Origin: Clostridia bacterium | GTDB taxonomy: Bacteria > Bacillota_A > Clostridia > Oscillospirales > Acutalibacteraceae | Length of the DNA stretch: 64,000 nucleotides | NCBI GenBank assembly: GCA_017397065.1 | Contig: JAFQKE010000028.1 | Location: forward strand, 62,001-126,000 | Direction: 5' to 3' | Program-made: the position numbers and the translations under genes | Part shown: positions 26,378-34,573 of the stretch, in pieces | How positions within the stretch are numbered: position 1 is the first letter of the stretch | How the letters are laid out: the number at the start of each line of letters is the position of its first letter | Notes under the pieces: generated by a model | Database searches by the model: none | What the model saw: only the letters and a program-made list of their open reading frames with translations | What the model was told of the DNA's origin: nothing

Positions 26378-27789
26378 GGCTCTTTGTCAATAGTTGGGGT
26401 AAAGAGTTAAAACAGAAAAGATTTATGCAAGCAGTCGCAATTAGGCGGCTGCTTGTTTGTTATGTAGTTGTTGATGTGAAAATATATGTAAAATACGGTT
26501 TCTAAAACGTTTAAAATTCCTGTAACCGTATGCATTTCTTTTTAGAACTTTAATCTTGTTGTTGCAACCTTCAGTAAATCCGTTAGTAATGGTCGTAGAG
26601 AATGAATTAATAATACCGGTATACCAAGTTCGCATTGTTTCTGCACATTTCTCAAACTGTGGTATACCGCAGTCTTCTGCATTTTGAATCCAGTCAGACA
26701 TAGTTTGTTTTGCACTTTCTACATCCTTGCTATTTAGTATCTTTAGAAACTGTTCTTTGTAAAAATATGCTCTGCTTATGTTTACGGAATAATATAGCAT
26801 AACATTAACCTGTTGTTTTTGTTCTTCTTCAAGACTGTCATATCGTTTAATTAGTAAAGATTTTGACCTTTTAAAATACTTACGCAAGTTTGTACTTAGT
26901 TTCTTTTGTTCTTCTTTTCTAACATTCTCAAATGCCCATATTGCTTGCCTTATCCAATGGTATTTATCCACTACTTGAGTTGCATTTTTAAACCATACAT
27001 CAGAAACATCTGAATATGTACGCCACATATCGCTGACAAAATACTCTACAATATCTCTTTCGGCACGTGTAAACCCTTTAAAATAGCGAGTTAGGTAGGG
27101 CTTGTATCGTTCAGGGAGAATATCTAAAACTACTTTATTAACCGGATCAGTTAATATGCATTGGTACTTTTCGCCCCAAGTATTGCCTTTGAATTCATCA
27201 ATAGATAACGCATTGGGCAATTCGGGTTTTGGATAAGATATGACATCAAATATTCTAATTACAGTGGATACGGAGAGATTAACCTCTTTGGCAACGCTTG
27301 TAAATGAGCGTTCATCACGGAGCTTATCTATTACAAAAGCACAAAGACGAATAGTCATTCTATGGTATTTAGGTAAAAAAGAATTAGTTTCAAAAAATCT
27401 TTTGCCACAATGTTTACATCGGTATCTTCGTTTTCGTAAAACGATACTTACGAGTTTTCCAAAGGCAGGGATATCTTTAATTACCTGTTCTCGGTAATCG
27501 TGAACTGTATTAGTTGCGGTACCGCAACTAATACAGTTGTGCTCTTTCCTCTCCATTTCTGCGTATATTATGATGTTTTTTTCATTTTCTTCAATATTTG
27601 TTATATTTAATCCTTGCAATCCGAGAAGTTTTTCTGTAAAATATTTATAGAGCATATTTGGTCCTCCGTTCATGGTTACTAGTCATTTCCATTTTAACGG
27701 ATTTTTTCCAAATATGCTCTACTTTTTTCTTTTATTTCATTTTTTCTTCGTAGGCTCTACTTGGTTACCCCAACATTTATTATAGAGCC
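26378..27789 (-). mobile_element. complete ISL3-family insertion sequence, 1412 bp
   Basis: Terminal inverted repeats are GGCTCT-N10-TTGGGGTAA at 26378-26402 and its inverted match at 27765-27789 (GGCTCT-N10-TTGGGGTAA on the other strand). Between them lies one intact transposase. The flanks are ATTTTTAA (26370-26377) and TTTTTTAA (27790-27797), 7 of 8 identical, compatible with the 8-bp target duplication of this family but A/T-rich enough to be chance. Confidence 0.88.
26441..27655 (-). CDS. ISL3-family transposase
   Basis: A 404-residue transposase. An N-terminal zinc-ribbon (CISCGTAT ... YRCKHCGKRFFE), a helix-turn-helix around SFTSVAKEVNLSVSTVIRIFD, and a DDE catalytic core form the ISL3 layout. 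The first Asp is in ALSIDEFKG, the second near VSDMW/VVDKYHWIRQA, and the Glu is in TNGFTEGCNNKIK. GNAYGYRNFKRFRNRIL-like C-termini are typical. No frameshift or premature stop is visible, so it may be active. ATG 27655 follows GGAGGACC by 6 nt and is preferred to the ATG at 27673. Confidence 0.95.
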   Translation of the reverse strand: MLYKYFTEKLLGLQGLNITNIEENEKNIIIYAEMERKEHNCISCGTATNTVHDYREQVIKDIPAFGKLVSIVLRKRRYRCKHCGKRFFETNSFLPKYHRMTIRLCAFVIDKLRDERSFTSVAKEVNLSVSTVIRIFDVISYPKPELPNALSIDEFKGNTWGEKYQCILTDPVNKVVLDILPERYKPYLTRYFKGFTRAERDIVEYFVSDMWRTYSDVSDVWFKNATQVVDKYHWIRQAIWAFENVRKEEQKKLSTNLRKYFKRSKSLLIKRYDSLEEEQKQQVNVMLYYSVNISRAYFYKEQFLKILNSKDVESAKQTMSDWIQNAEDCGIPQFEKCAETMRTWYTGIINSFSTTITNGFTEGCNNKIKVLKRNAYGYRNFKRFRNRILHIFSHQQLHNKQAAA

Positions 27790-27798
27790 TTTTTTAAT

Positions 27799-27838
27799 AA
27801 TAAGTCCACCATCGGTTAAAAATGATGGTGGACTTATT
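27799..27838. terminator. bidirectional terminator beside the insertion sequence
   Basis: AATAAGTCCACCATC (27799-27813) pairs perfectly over 15 bp with 27824-27838, and A/T tracts lie on both sides. It serves the bicupin gene (-) and was probably also the ZIP gene terminator before the IS inserted. Confidence 0.8.
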
Positions 27839-27863
27839 GTTATTAAAAAATTACTTTATAGGA

Positions 27864-29050
27864 TTATTCTATAATAAGCTCGGGATTTTCAGCAAAGTGC
27901 TTAAGCATCACAATGGGCTCGGTTTTAGAAGTGTTTGTGATTGTAACGCCATTTTTTGCTGCGGACTCGGTTACAAAGAACTCATCATTTGTGAGCTCAC
28001 CGTAACGAATGAGAGTTGGGGTGGCAATATCCCATACACCCATTTTGCCATAGCCCTCTAAAAGAATAAGACCGTAAGCCGCCATATCCTTAACAACCAC
28101 CGTCTGACCGGGATAAACGGTAAGACGTTTTGCCGATACAACAGGGCATTTGTAGCAAATCCACTCTTCCTTTGCTTTTTCATTTTCCAAATAACCTTGG
28201 GTGCCATAAAACGTTTTTTGGTAAACTCGGGATCGGTATTTGCCTCCCAGTCGATAACATCCATAAGGTAATCAATATTGCCCTTTTCCTCCTCGGGACA
28301 ATTTTTCCAAAGTAGATCCTCAGATACACATTGACCGCCGTAAAGCACCGATTGATACATAGCATAAACATCACTTGCAAACTGCGGCTCATAGGTGCAA
28401 AGACTACCGGGGGCATGAAGCACTCCGGGAGGTACGTCCCAACCGGTATCGAGGGATAATTTGTATGCTCGAGAGAGGTCTAAAAGCTTGTTATCGCCCT
28501 TTGGAAAGTCCTCAAGAGATTTTTTAACCTGTTCCTTTGTAACCTCGGGATTAACACCGAAAAATGTAAGCGGAAACTCGCCGCCGTGGTTATTGCACTG
28601 TGAGGGGAAGAAATACATCTCGGGTTTGCCGTCAGCTCCTACCCTTTTTGCGTGCTCGTCACGGTGGTGAATGTGGTGCGGCAGAGGGCCTGCATTATCA
28701 AAGAATTTAGAGAACATAGGCCACTTATGGTACTTGTTCCAAAGATCTTCTCCAATAATCTCACCTTTAAGCTCGTCAACAGCATCACGCAGTAAAACTC
28801 GCTCGCTGCCATCTTTAGATACAATATATGAAAGTCCCTCATCATCGGGGGTGTCGGGACCGTTTTCTGCCCAAGTAGTGGATGCGAACCAACGTTCATC
28901 AATGCCGCCACGCTCTAAACCTAAAATATAATAATCATCGGGGTGAAGCTTGATTCTTTTGCCCGGGCGACAGAACGAACGGGGTACCCAGGTGGGGGCA
29001 AGACGGTAAATGCCCTCTCCCTCATTTAAAAGCTTTTTGGAAATTGACAT
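27864..29050 (-). pseudogene. bicupin, mannose-6-phosphate-isomerase-like, split by an apparent frameshift
   Basis: Two overlapping frames together encode one protein of about 395 residues. The first (from ATG 29050, GGAGGT upstream) carries HHIHHRDEH, a cupin metal motif, and DTGWDVPPGVLHAPGS, a second motif like those of class I phosphomannose isomerases. The second frame continues with YLENEKAKEEW and a C-terminal cupin half ending at 27864. The join lies at a run of six A on the coding strand (28214-28219). One extra A would give a continuous FTKKTFYGTQGYLENE reading. It could be a true mutation, a homopolymer error, or slippage during expression. It starts 3 nt after the glycoside hydrolase gene, so the two are one operon. 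The substrate is unknown; a sugar isomerase role is an inference. Confidence 0.75.
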
Positions 29051-29053
29051 AAA

Positions 29054-31057
29054 TTATACCTCCAATTTATACATATCAAAAATATTGAGCTCTTTGGTTT
29101 TAAAGGTTACGTAATCGCCCTTTTGCTCGAAAGGGATTTCCTCGCCCATTGGCAAAAGCTTAACCTTTTTAACGCCGCTGCATTTAACCTTTATTTCAAA
29201 GGGTGACTGAATTTCGGTGTCCTCATCATCGGTGATGTAAACCGCACTGAGGGTAATGCCGTCCGCCTCCTTAAAGGCGATGAGTTCAACGTTTGGCGAT
29301 GCATTTGTGGTAATAGTGGGTTGGCTGTATCCCGCATATTTTAAAAGATTTATTAAAATTTCACGGTAGATTTTAATTGTTTTTGCCTCCAGACCGAAAG
29401 CCGACCATATAACCTTGCCCTTGCCGTAATTTTTAACCACAACACCTGCATAATCGGTGGGGGTTCCGGGGGGATTGGAGTGGATTGAAGCAAAGGCGTA
29501 GGGGTCGTCTTTATTTATATAAGGTAGAGTTATGGTGGCTAAAACCTCGGCGTCCTTTATCTCTTTTACTATTGGAAGCTTGCTTTGACAGGCTAAAGGA
29601 TATTCAGCGTTAAATCCGCCCAGAAGCTCCTCGTATTCGGGCTTTGGTGCCAAATAAGTGTAGGAATTATAGGTGGTATCCAAAAGCTCGGTGGATAAAA
29701 ATTCCCTTAAGAGTTTTTCATCATCACTGCCGCTGAAGTAAAGAATACCGCCATTTTTTACATAATCTTTGAGCTCAGTTATGGTGTTATCGTTTGTGAA
29801 TCGGGGATTTGCCATAATAAGCGCCTTGTATTTTGAGATTTGATTTATTGTACGCTGTGAAAATACTCCAAACGGGATTTTTTTGCGTATAAGATTTTTA
29901 GAAGCGGTGAGAGTGGCGTTGTAGGTGTCAAATTCCGATTTAGCGTTCATACCTCTGCCCTCAATGCAGTAGTAAAGTCCAATATCGGCAATAAGGTCGC
30001 CGCTACCCATATACGGCTCGTATTTTTCGGTTTCACGGTAGACCTCGCCCAGCTTATTATAAAAACGGGAGTCCATTGTGCCTTTTGGGTCAATAGCATC
30101 TATAAAAAAGTTTGCACCCTTGTGGGCAACGGTTAAAAATGCTGCAAGCTTTAGCTTATCGCCGCTCTTGGTAACGGTGTGACAAGCAAGACCGGGGTCG
30201 CATCTGCCCGTCATATATTCAAAGGGCTTGTTAGGTGTAACTGCATCAAAATATTTGCAGGTAAATGACTGGGTTAAAAATCCCCTGTAAAGGTCGCCCG
30301 ATGCAAAATCCTGATAGTCGTTAAGCACCTCAGAGGATATAAACTCATCTGCAGGGAGCATTACGCAGGCGTAGTTGTAGTAGATAGCTATGTCAGGGCG
30401 AATGCTTTTAGCGTAATCGGTATATTCCTTTGCGTATTCGGCAGTCCAAGTTTCTTTAAGGGCTATGTAATTATCCCATTCCCTTGTACCACGTTCGGTG
30501 GGCATTTCGGTGCCGTAAACCGCTTTCCATTTTGCTATGCAGTGCTTGCAGTGGCAGGGGTATCGCCAAAAGGGCATATCAAAAAACAGTCCGTCAAAAT
30601 CGGCGTAATCAAGCATCTCTTTAATCTGAATTTTAACAAACTCTCGGTAATCGGGATTGTTGGGGCAACAGTAACCGTAACGGTCGCCGCCAAATTCCAG
30701 CTCTGCATCACCTTTCATAGGAATAACCTTCCAATCGGGATGCTTTTTAATTTCAATGCTGTTGTAATTTATGCTGTAATATGCAGTAACGTCAATGCCG
30801 TTTTCGTGGCAGAGGTCTGTGAGCCTTTTCATAGCGTCAGGCTTTTCTAAAAATGCGGGATGAGTGTGCCCCACCTTACTGGGATAGTGACAAAATCCAA
30901 CGTGCGACTGCAAATAAATCATAGCGGATTTTACGTTTGCTCTTTTAAGATTATCTACATAGCTTTCGGGGGAGAAATCTCTTAAAAAAATCCCTTCGCC
31001 CCAATCGTTTATATGCATATCTAAAAGATGCCTTCTGTAACTGTTTTTATACCACAT
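29054..31057 (-). CDS. glycoside-hydrolase-like protein (GHL6 / beta-galactosidase-trimerisation type)
   Basis: A 667-residue cytoplasmic protein with no signal peptide. The N-terminal half has a TIM-barrel pattern like the hypothetical glycosyl hydrolase 6 family (GHL6, PF14871): YVDNLKRANVKSAMIYLQSHVGF, YPSKVGHTHPAF, and DGLFFDMPFWRYPCHCKHC with a probable catalytic Asp. The part from about residue 380 resembles the flavodoxin-like trimerisation domain of GH42-type enzymes, and a beta domain closes the C-terminus. ATG 31057 follows TAGGAGGGTATTT, whereas the upstream frame extension has no ribosome site. Partners are the bicupin gene downstream and a divergent PocR/AraC regulator. The natural glycan is unknown. 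Confidence 0.75.
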   Translation of the reverse strand: MWYKNSYRRHLLDMHINDWGEGIFLRDFSPESYVDNLKRANVKSAMIYLQSHVGFCHYPSKVGHTHPAFLEKPDAMKRLTDLCHENGIDVTAYYSINYNSIEIKKHPDWKVIPMKGDAELEFGGDRYGYCCPNNPDYREFVKIQIKEMLDYADFDGLFFDMPFWRYPCHCKHCIAKWKAVYGTEMPTERGTREWDNYIALKETWTAEYAKEYTDYAKSIRPDIAIYYNYACVMLPADEFISSEVLNDYQDFASGDLYRGFLTQSFTCKYFDAVTPNKPFEYMTGRCDPGLACHTVTKSGDKLKLAAFLTVAHKGANFFIDAIDPKGTMDSRFYNKLGEVYRETEKYEPYMGSGDLIADIGLYYCIEGRGMNAKSEFDTYNATLTASKNLIRKKIPFGVFSQRTINQISKYKALIMANPRFTNDNTITELKDYVKNGGILYFSGSDDEKLLREFLSTELLDTTYNSYTYLAPKPEYEELLGGFNAEYPLACQSKLPIVKEIKDAEVLATITLPYINKDDPYAFASIHSNPPGTPTDYAGVVVKNYGKGKVIWSAFGLEAKTIKIYREILINLLKYAGYSQPTITTNASPNVELIAFKEADGITLSAVYITDDEDTEIQSPFEIKVKCSGVKKVKLLPMGEEIPFEQKGDYVTFKTKELNIFDMYKLEV

Positions 31058-31106
31058 AAATACCCTCCTATAAATAGCACATTTTAAAATCAAATATTAT
31101 TACGTC

Positions 31107-31135
31107 TTGATTATATCACATATAGGTGGTATAAT
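31107..31135 (+). promoter_or_regulatory. promoter of the PocR/AraC regulator
   Basis: TTGATT (31107-31112), 17-bp spacer, TATAAT (31130-31135). It lies in the 125-bp divergent region shared with the glycoside hydrolase gene. Confidence 0.7.
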
Positions 31136-31182
31136 TGTAGCAATAATCATTTTAATTTTAGCATTTTTCGGTGGTGAGATAT

Positions 31183-32034
31183 TTGCCCTATTCACAAAAC
31201 GAAATCCTTGCAGAAATAGTTAAAAACTTTGCGGTAATAAGTAACGTTACCGTTTCGATTTTTGATGCCGAGCGAAACTGTGTTGTTTCGGGGTCGGACA
31301 ACATCCCCTTTTGCAAAACACTTAGAAAAACGCCCGAGCTACGTCAAAAGTGCCTTGAGTGCGACAAAATAGGATTTAGAGGCTGCTCGGCAACCAAAAA
31401 ACCCTATCTATACCACTGCCATATGGGGCTTGTGGAAATAACCGCCCCCATAATGTTCGGTGACACCCTTATAGGATATGTAATTATAGGTCAGTTTGCC
31501 GACCAGCCCGATAAACAAAGCGTTAAAAAGGCGGTGGTTAATACGGCAAAAAAATACGGCTTTAACGCCGATAATCTGCTGACCTATGTTGATGAAATAC
31601 CCTGCCCCGGTGACGCCTACATAAATGCACTTTCTCAGCTTGTGGAAATGTGTGCAGGGTATATCTGGATTAAAAATGTTTTAAAGCTCAGCGAAAGCGA
31701 CCTCGCAATGGAAATCAGGCTTTATATTATAAGTCACCTATGTGACGATTTATCGGTTGATGTTCTTTGCAATAAGTACGGACTCTCAAAAACCGCCCTT
31801 TATCAGCTTTTTAAAAAGAATTTTGGCACATCGGTGGTGCAGATTATAAGAAATGAACGCATAAACAAGGCCAAGGAGCTTTTAAGGGAAGATAAGATAT
31901 CCATTGGTGACGTAGCACAACAGGTGGGAATTGCCGATGCAAACTACTTTACACGCACCTTTAAAGCACTTACGGGTAAAACGCCCAAAAATTATGCCAA
32001 AACTCATCTGACCGCCCACTTGCCAAAGGAATAA
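31183..32034 (+). CDS. AraC-family regulator with PocR sensory domain
   Basis: A 283-residue transcription factor. Residues about 5-165 form a PocR-type sensor: FCKTLRKTPELRQKCLECDK followed by YHCHMGLVEITAPI gives the family's Cys/His cluster. The last about 100 residues are two helix-turn-helix motifs of the AraC/XylS type, ending with GIADANYFTRTFKALTGKTPKNY. The start is probably TTG (31183), because GGTGAG is 5 nt upstream; GTG at 31171 or 31174 would have no ribosome site. It is divergent from the hydrolase/bicupin operon and is the likely activator of that operon, sensing a small metabolite. PocR itself senses propanediol, but ligands of relatives vary. Confidence 0.85.
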   Translation: MPYSQNEILAEIVKNFAVISNVTVSIFDAERNCVVSGSDNIPFCKTLRKTPELRQKCLECDKIGFRGCSATKKPYLYHCHMGLVEITAPIMFGDTLIGYVIIGQFADQPDKQSVKKAVVNTAKKYGFNADNLLTYVDEIPCPGDAYINALSQLVEMCAGYIWIKNVLKLSESDLAMEIRLYIISHLCDDLSVDVLCNKYGLSKTALYQLFKKNFGTSVVQIIRNERINKAKELLREDKISIGDVAQQVGIADANYFTRTFKALTGKTPKNYAKTHLTAHLPKE

Positions 32035-32090
32035 TTATATGTTATACTTTAGATGTATAAAAAATATACTAAACGATTGGAGAAAAATTT

Positions 32091-32447
32091 ATGACCATTC
32101 GCGATATCACAAAAATACTTTCCGCCGAGATTATCTGCGGTGAGGAAAATCTTGAAAAGGAAGTTCACAACGCCTGCGGCTCGGATATGATGAGCGATGT
32201 TTTGGCCTTTGTTAAGGATCAATCGGTGCTTATCACGGGGCTTTGCAATCCTCAGGTTATTCGCACCGCCGAAATGATGGATATTATATGCATTTGCTTT
32301 GTTAGGGGCAAAGAGCCTGATGAATCAATGATAGAGCTCGCCAAAGAGCGTGGAATCGTACTTATGACCACCAAAATGCGTATGTTTATAGCCTGCGGAG
32401 TTCTTTATGAAAAGGGACTTGGAGGAGGTCACAGCCAATGTGTATGA
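32091..32447 (+). CDS. DRTGG-domain protein
   Basis: A 118-residue single-domain protein resembling the DRTGG fold (PF07085), found in Pta, CBS-DRTGG proteins and in small proteins next to [FeFe]-hydrogenase genes. SAEIICGEENLEKEVHNACGSDMMSDVLAF is the characteristic N-terminal layout, shown here as family pattern only in its first 12 residues SAEIICGEENLE. TTGGAGAAAAA precedes the ATG. Its last 10 nt overlap the next gene, and the trio ends in an H-cluster-like protein. The role is probably regulatory, with ligand binding suspected. Confidence 0.8.
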   Translation: MTIRDITKILSAEIICGEENLEKEVHNACGSDMMSDVLAFVKDQSVLITGLCNPQVIRTAEMMDIICICFVRGKEPDESMIELAKERGIVLMTTKMRMFIACGVLYEKGLGGGHSQCV

Positions 32448-32860
32448 CAATGAAGCTTCATTTTGATGTTTCGGGCGAAGATTTTACACGTGCAGGCGAG
32501 GCATCAGGAAAGGTTAAATCAAAGCTCAAGCAGTTGGGTATTGCTCCCGATGCTGTTCGCCGTGTTGCAATTGCCCTTTATGAGGGTGAAATAAATCTTG
32601 TTATTCACGCAGGCGGCGGCGAAATTGATGTTGAAATTTCTCCTGAAAATATAAAAATGACCCTTAGCGACAAGGGTCCCGGTATTGCCGATGTTGAAAA
32701 GGCTATGACAGAGGGCTATTCCACCGCTACCGAAAATATCCGCTCGCTCGGCTTCGGTGCAGGTATGGGTCTGCCCAATATGAAAAAATATTCCGATGAT
32801 ATGAAAATCGACACCAAGCTTGGTGAAGGTACCACAATTTTTATGCAGATAAATTTATAA
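32438..32860 (+). CDS. HATPase-domain protein, anti-sigma/serine-kinase type
   Basis: A 140-residue GHKL ATPase domain protein like RsbW/SpoIIAB. The N-box lies around RVAIALYEGEINLVIHA. The G1 box is LSDKGPGI and the G2 part GFGAGMGLPNMKK. ATP binding and phosphotransfer to a partner are expected. AGGAGGT is 8 nt ahead of the ATG at 32438, inside the preceding gene, so translation is coupled. No receiver domain or anti-anti-sigma factor is adjacent. It belongs to the DRTGG / HATPase / Fe-S triad. Confidence 0.88.
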   Translation: MCMTMKLHFDVSGEDFTRAGEASGKVKSKLKQLGIAPDAVRRVAIALYEGEINLVIHAGGGEIDVEISPENIKMTLSDKGPGIADVEKAMTEGYSTATENIRSLGFGAGMGLPNMKKYSDDMKIDTKLGEGTTIFMQINL

Positions 32861-32897
32861 TCGGTCAAAGACCGAATTTTTGAAAGGTATTTAAAAA

Positions 32898-34169
32898 ATG
32901 TCCAATTTTACACATTCTGTTTATCTTGATGCTGAAAAATGCAAGGGATGTATAAATTGCATAAAGCGTTGCCCCACGGGTGCAATCCGTGTGCGTGGCG
33001 GCAAGGCACACATAATTAAGGAATTTTGTATTGACTGTGGCGAATGCGTTCGTGTTTGTCCGCATCACGCAAAAAAAACAAGGTATGACAGCCTTGACAC
33101 TATGAAAGAGTATAAGTACAAGGTTGCTCTGCCCGCTCCCTCATTTTATGCACAGTTTAACAATGTTACCGATACAGGTATTATTCTGAGAGCTTTAATA
33201 AAGCTTGGCTTTGATGATGTTTTTGAGGTTGCGGCCGCCGCCGAAATGGTTTCAGAAATGTCCCGAAAATACATAGCCGAGCACCCCGAGGGCAGACCCT
33301 TTATCTCCACCGCCTGCCCCTCTATAGTGCGGCTTATAAGGGTGCGTTTCCCCGAGCTTATTGAGCGTATGCTGCCCATTATAACTCCCGCCGATTTAGC
33401 GGCAAAGCTAGCGGCAAAAGAGGCTATGGAAAAAACCGGTCTTAAAAGAGAGGAGATTGGAATTTTCTTTCTCTCGCCCTGCCCTGCAAAGGTAACGGCC
33501 ACCGAAGACCCTCTTGGCATTGAAAAAAGCGAAATTGACAGGGTTCTTGCCATTAAAAAGGTTTACACCGCTCTGCTCCCCCATATGAAGCACGATGACG
33601 CCGGCGACGCCGAGTACAAGCGTGCAGGCAGAATCGGAATCAGTTGGGGTATTACCGGCGGTGAGGTGGGCGGTCTTTTAACCGACAGCTACATTGCGGC
33701 CGACGGAATTGAAAACGTTATAAAGGTTTTGGAGGATTTAGAGGACAGCAAAATCAACAATGTTGATTTTATTGAGCTTGACTCCTGCACAGGCGGTTGC
33801 GTTGGCGGCGTTTTGCAGGTTGAAAATCCTTATGTAGCCAAAACCAAACTCAAGCTGCTTAGAAAATATATGCCTATTGCCGGAAGTCATTTGGACGGCA
33901 AGATTTCCGATGATTTCTTCTGGACAAAAGTGGTTGAGTTTATCCCCGTTTTCCGACTTGGCGCAACACCAAAGGAAAGTATGGAAATGATGCAGAAAAT
34001 CGACGAGCTTGCCGAAGCTCTGCCCGGACTTGACTGCGGCTCGTGCGGTGCCCCCTCCTGCCGTGCACTGGCAGAAGATATTATAAGGGGCGTTGCAAAT
34101 GAGAGAGATTGTATTCATCTGCTCAAACGCTATCTGCACAAAATTTCCAGCGACCTTAATGCTTTGTAA
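32898..34169 (+). CDS. H-cluster-like iron-sulfur protein, putative redox or hydrogen sensor
   Basis: A 423-residue protein. Two ferredoxin motifs come first: CKGCINCIKRCP (about residue 15) and CIDCGECVRVCP (about 45). The middle corresponds to the [FeFe]-hydrogenase large-subunit C-terminal domain, but the three H-cluster signatures are altered. L1 reads TACPSI instead of TSCCPxW, L2 reads SPCPAK instead of MPCxxK, and L3 reads DSCTGGC, keeping the CxxGC. A final motif LDCGSCGAPSCRALAE resembles the 4Fe-4S domain of PF04060. The protein therefore keeps cluster cysteines but probably does not evolve hydrogen. GAAAGGTATTT precedes the ATG. It is the last gene of the triad; signalling of redox or H2 state to the HATPase protein is an inference. 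Confidence 0.82.
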   Translation: MSNFTHSVYLDAEKCKGCINCIKRCPTGAIRVRGGKAHIIKEFCIDCGECVRVCPHHAKKTRYDSLDTMKEYKYKVALPAPSFYAQFNNVTDTGIILRALIKLGFDDVFEVAAAAEMVSEMSRKYIAEHPEGRPFISTACPSIVRLIRVRFPELIERMLPIITPADLAAKLAAKEAMEKTGLKREEIGIFFLSPCPAKVTATEDPLGIEKSEIDRVLAIKKVYTALLPHMKHDDAGDAEYKRAGRIGISWGITGGEVGGLLTDSYIAADGIENVIKVLEDLEDSKINNVDFIELDSCTGGCVGGVLQVENPYVAKTKLKLLRKYMPIAGSHLDGKISDDFFWTKVVEFIPVFRLGATPKESMEMMQKIDELAEALPGLDCGSCGAPSCRALAEDIIRGVANERDCIHLLKRYLHKISSDLNAL

Positions 34170-34202
34170 CCGTATTAAGAAGGATTAAAACTTAGAGTGT
34201 TA

Positions 34203-34310
34203 AAAAAATTTATTAAATCCCTTTAAATAAGAATAAAATAAAATGAAAAATCTGCAATAAAAGTGTAAAAAAAGCACTTTTTTGCAGATTTTTGTGTTTA
34301 TAAATAAATA
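34203..34310. repeat. 110-bp repeated terminator cassette, copy 2
   Basis: Near copy of 8583-8692. The core hairpin AAAATCTGCAA...TTGCAGATTTT (34247-34293) would terminate the sensor triad. Confidence 0.78.
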
Positions 34311-34330
34311 TAATTGCAAATAAAAAAATA

Positions 34331-34359
34331 TTGCAATTTTTAATTATAAATGGTAAAAT
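34331..34359 (+). promoter_or_regulatory. promoter of the structured RNA
   Basis: TTGCAA (34331-34336), 17-bp spacer, TAAAAT (34354-34359). The start site would be about 34366, precisely the first base of the long hairpin. Confidence 0.65.
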
Positions 34360-34365
34360 ATACTT

Positions 34366-34517
34366 GCGACGCCAACTGAATAAATTTTCTCATACAGGGG
34401 AAACTCACCTTGGTAAAAGGTGTTTTCCTCTTATTCTCTGTGTGAGAAAACGGTTGGTGTCGCAGCTTACCGAGGAAACACTTTTTCAGCACATCTCTTC
34501 GGGGGTGTGCTTTTTTA
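34366..34517 (+). ncRNA. structured small RNA of about 150 nt, unknown class
   Basis: GCGACGCCAAC (34366-34376) pairs with GTTGGTGTCGC (34453-34463), TTTCTCATACA (34386-34396) with TGTGTGAGAAA (34439-34449), and GGGGAAACTCACCTT with AAGGTGTTTTCCTC at the top. A 9/3 internal loop and an 8-nt bulge separate the stems. A 25-nt single-stranded piece (34464-34488) contains GAGGAAACAC, which could pair instead with GTGTTTTCCTC of the apical stem. A terminator hairpin and T6 end it at 34517. Promoter and terminator fit an independent RNA. It does not match the riboswitch, tmRNA or SRP RNA patterns I know. 6S RNA or a leader for the small gene downstream are candidates. Confidence 0.6.
34489..34516 (+). 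terminator. terminator of the structured RNA
   Basis: GCACATC (34489-34495) pairs with GGGTGTGC (34503-34510), allowing G-U, followed by TTTTTT. Confidence 0.7.
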
Positions 34518-34573
34518 TTTATAATTCCTTGGAGCGTTACTCGGTGAAATATATTGTTGTTTAGGTGATATTT

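Noticed and set aside
32898..34169. Catalytic [FeFe] hydrogenase
   Set aside because: L1 lacks the double cysteine and L2 lacks the MPC start; the H-cluster is unlikely to be catalytic as in HydA.
34331..34564. 77-codon open frame over the structured RNA region
   Set aside because: It starts inside the -35 element, has no ribosome binding site, and runs through perfectly paired RNA stems; the frame is better explained by the RNA gene.
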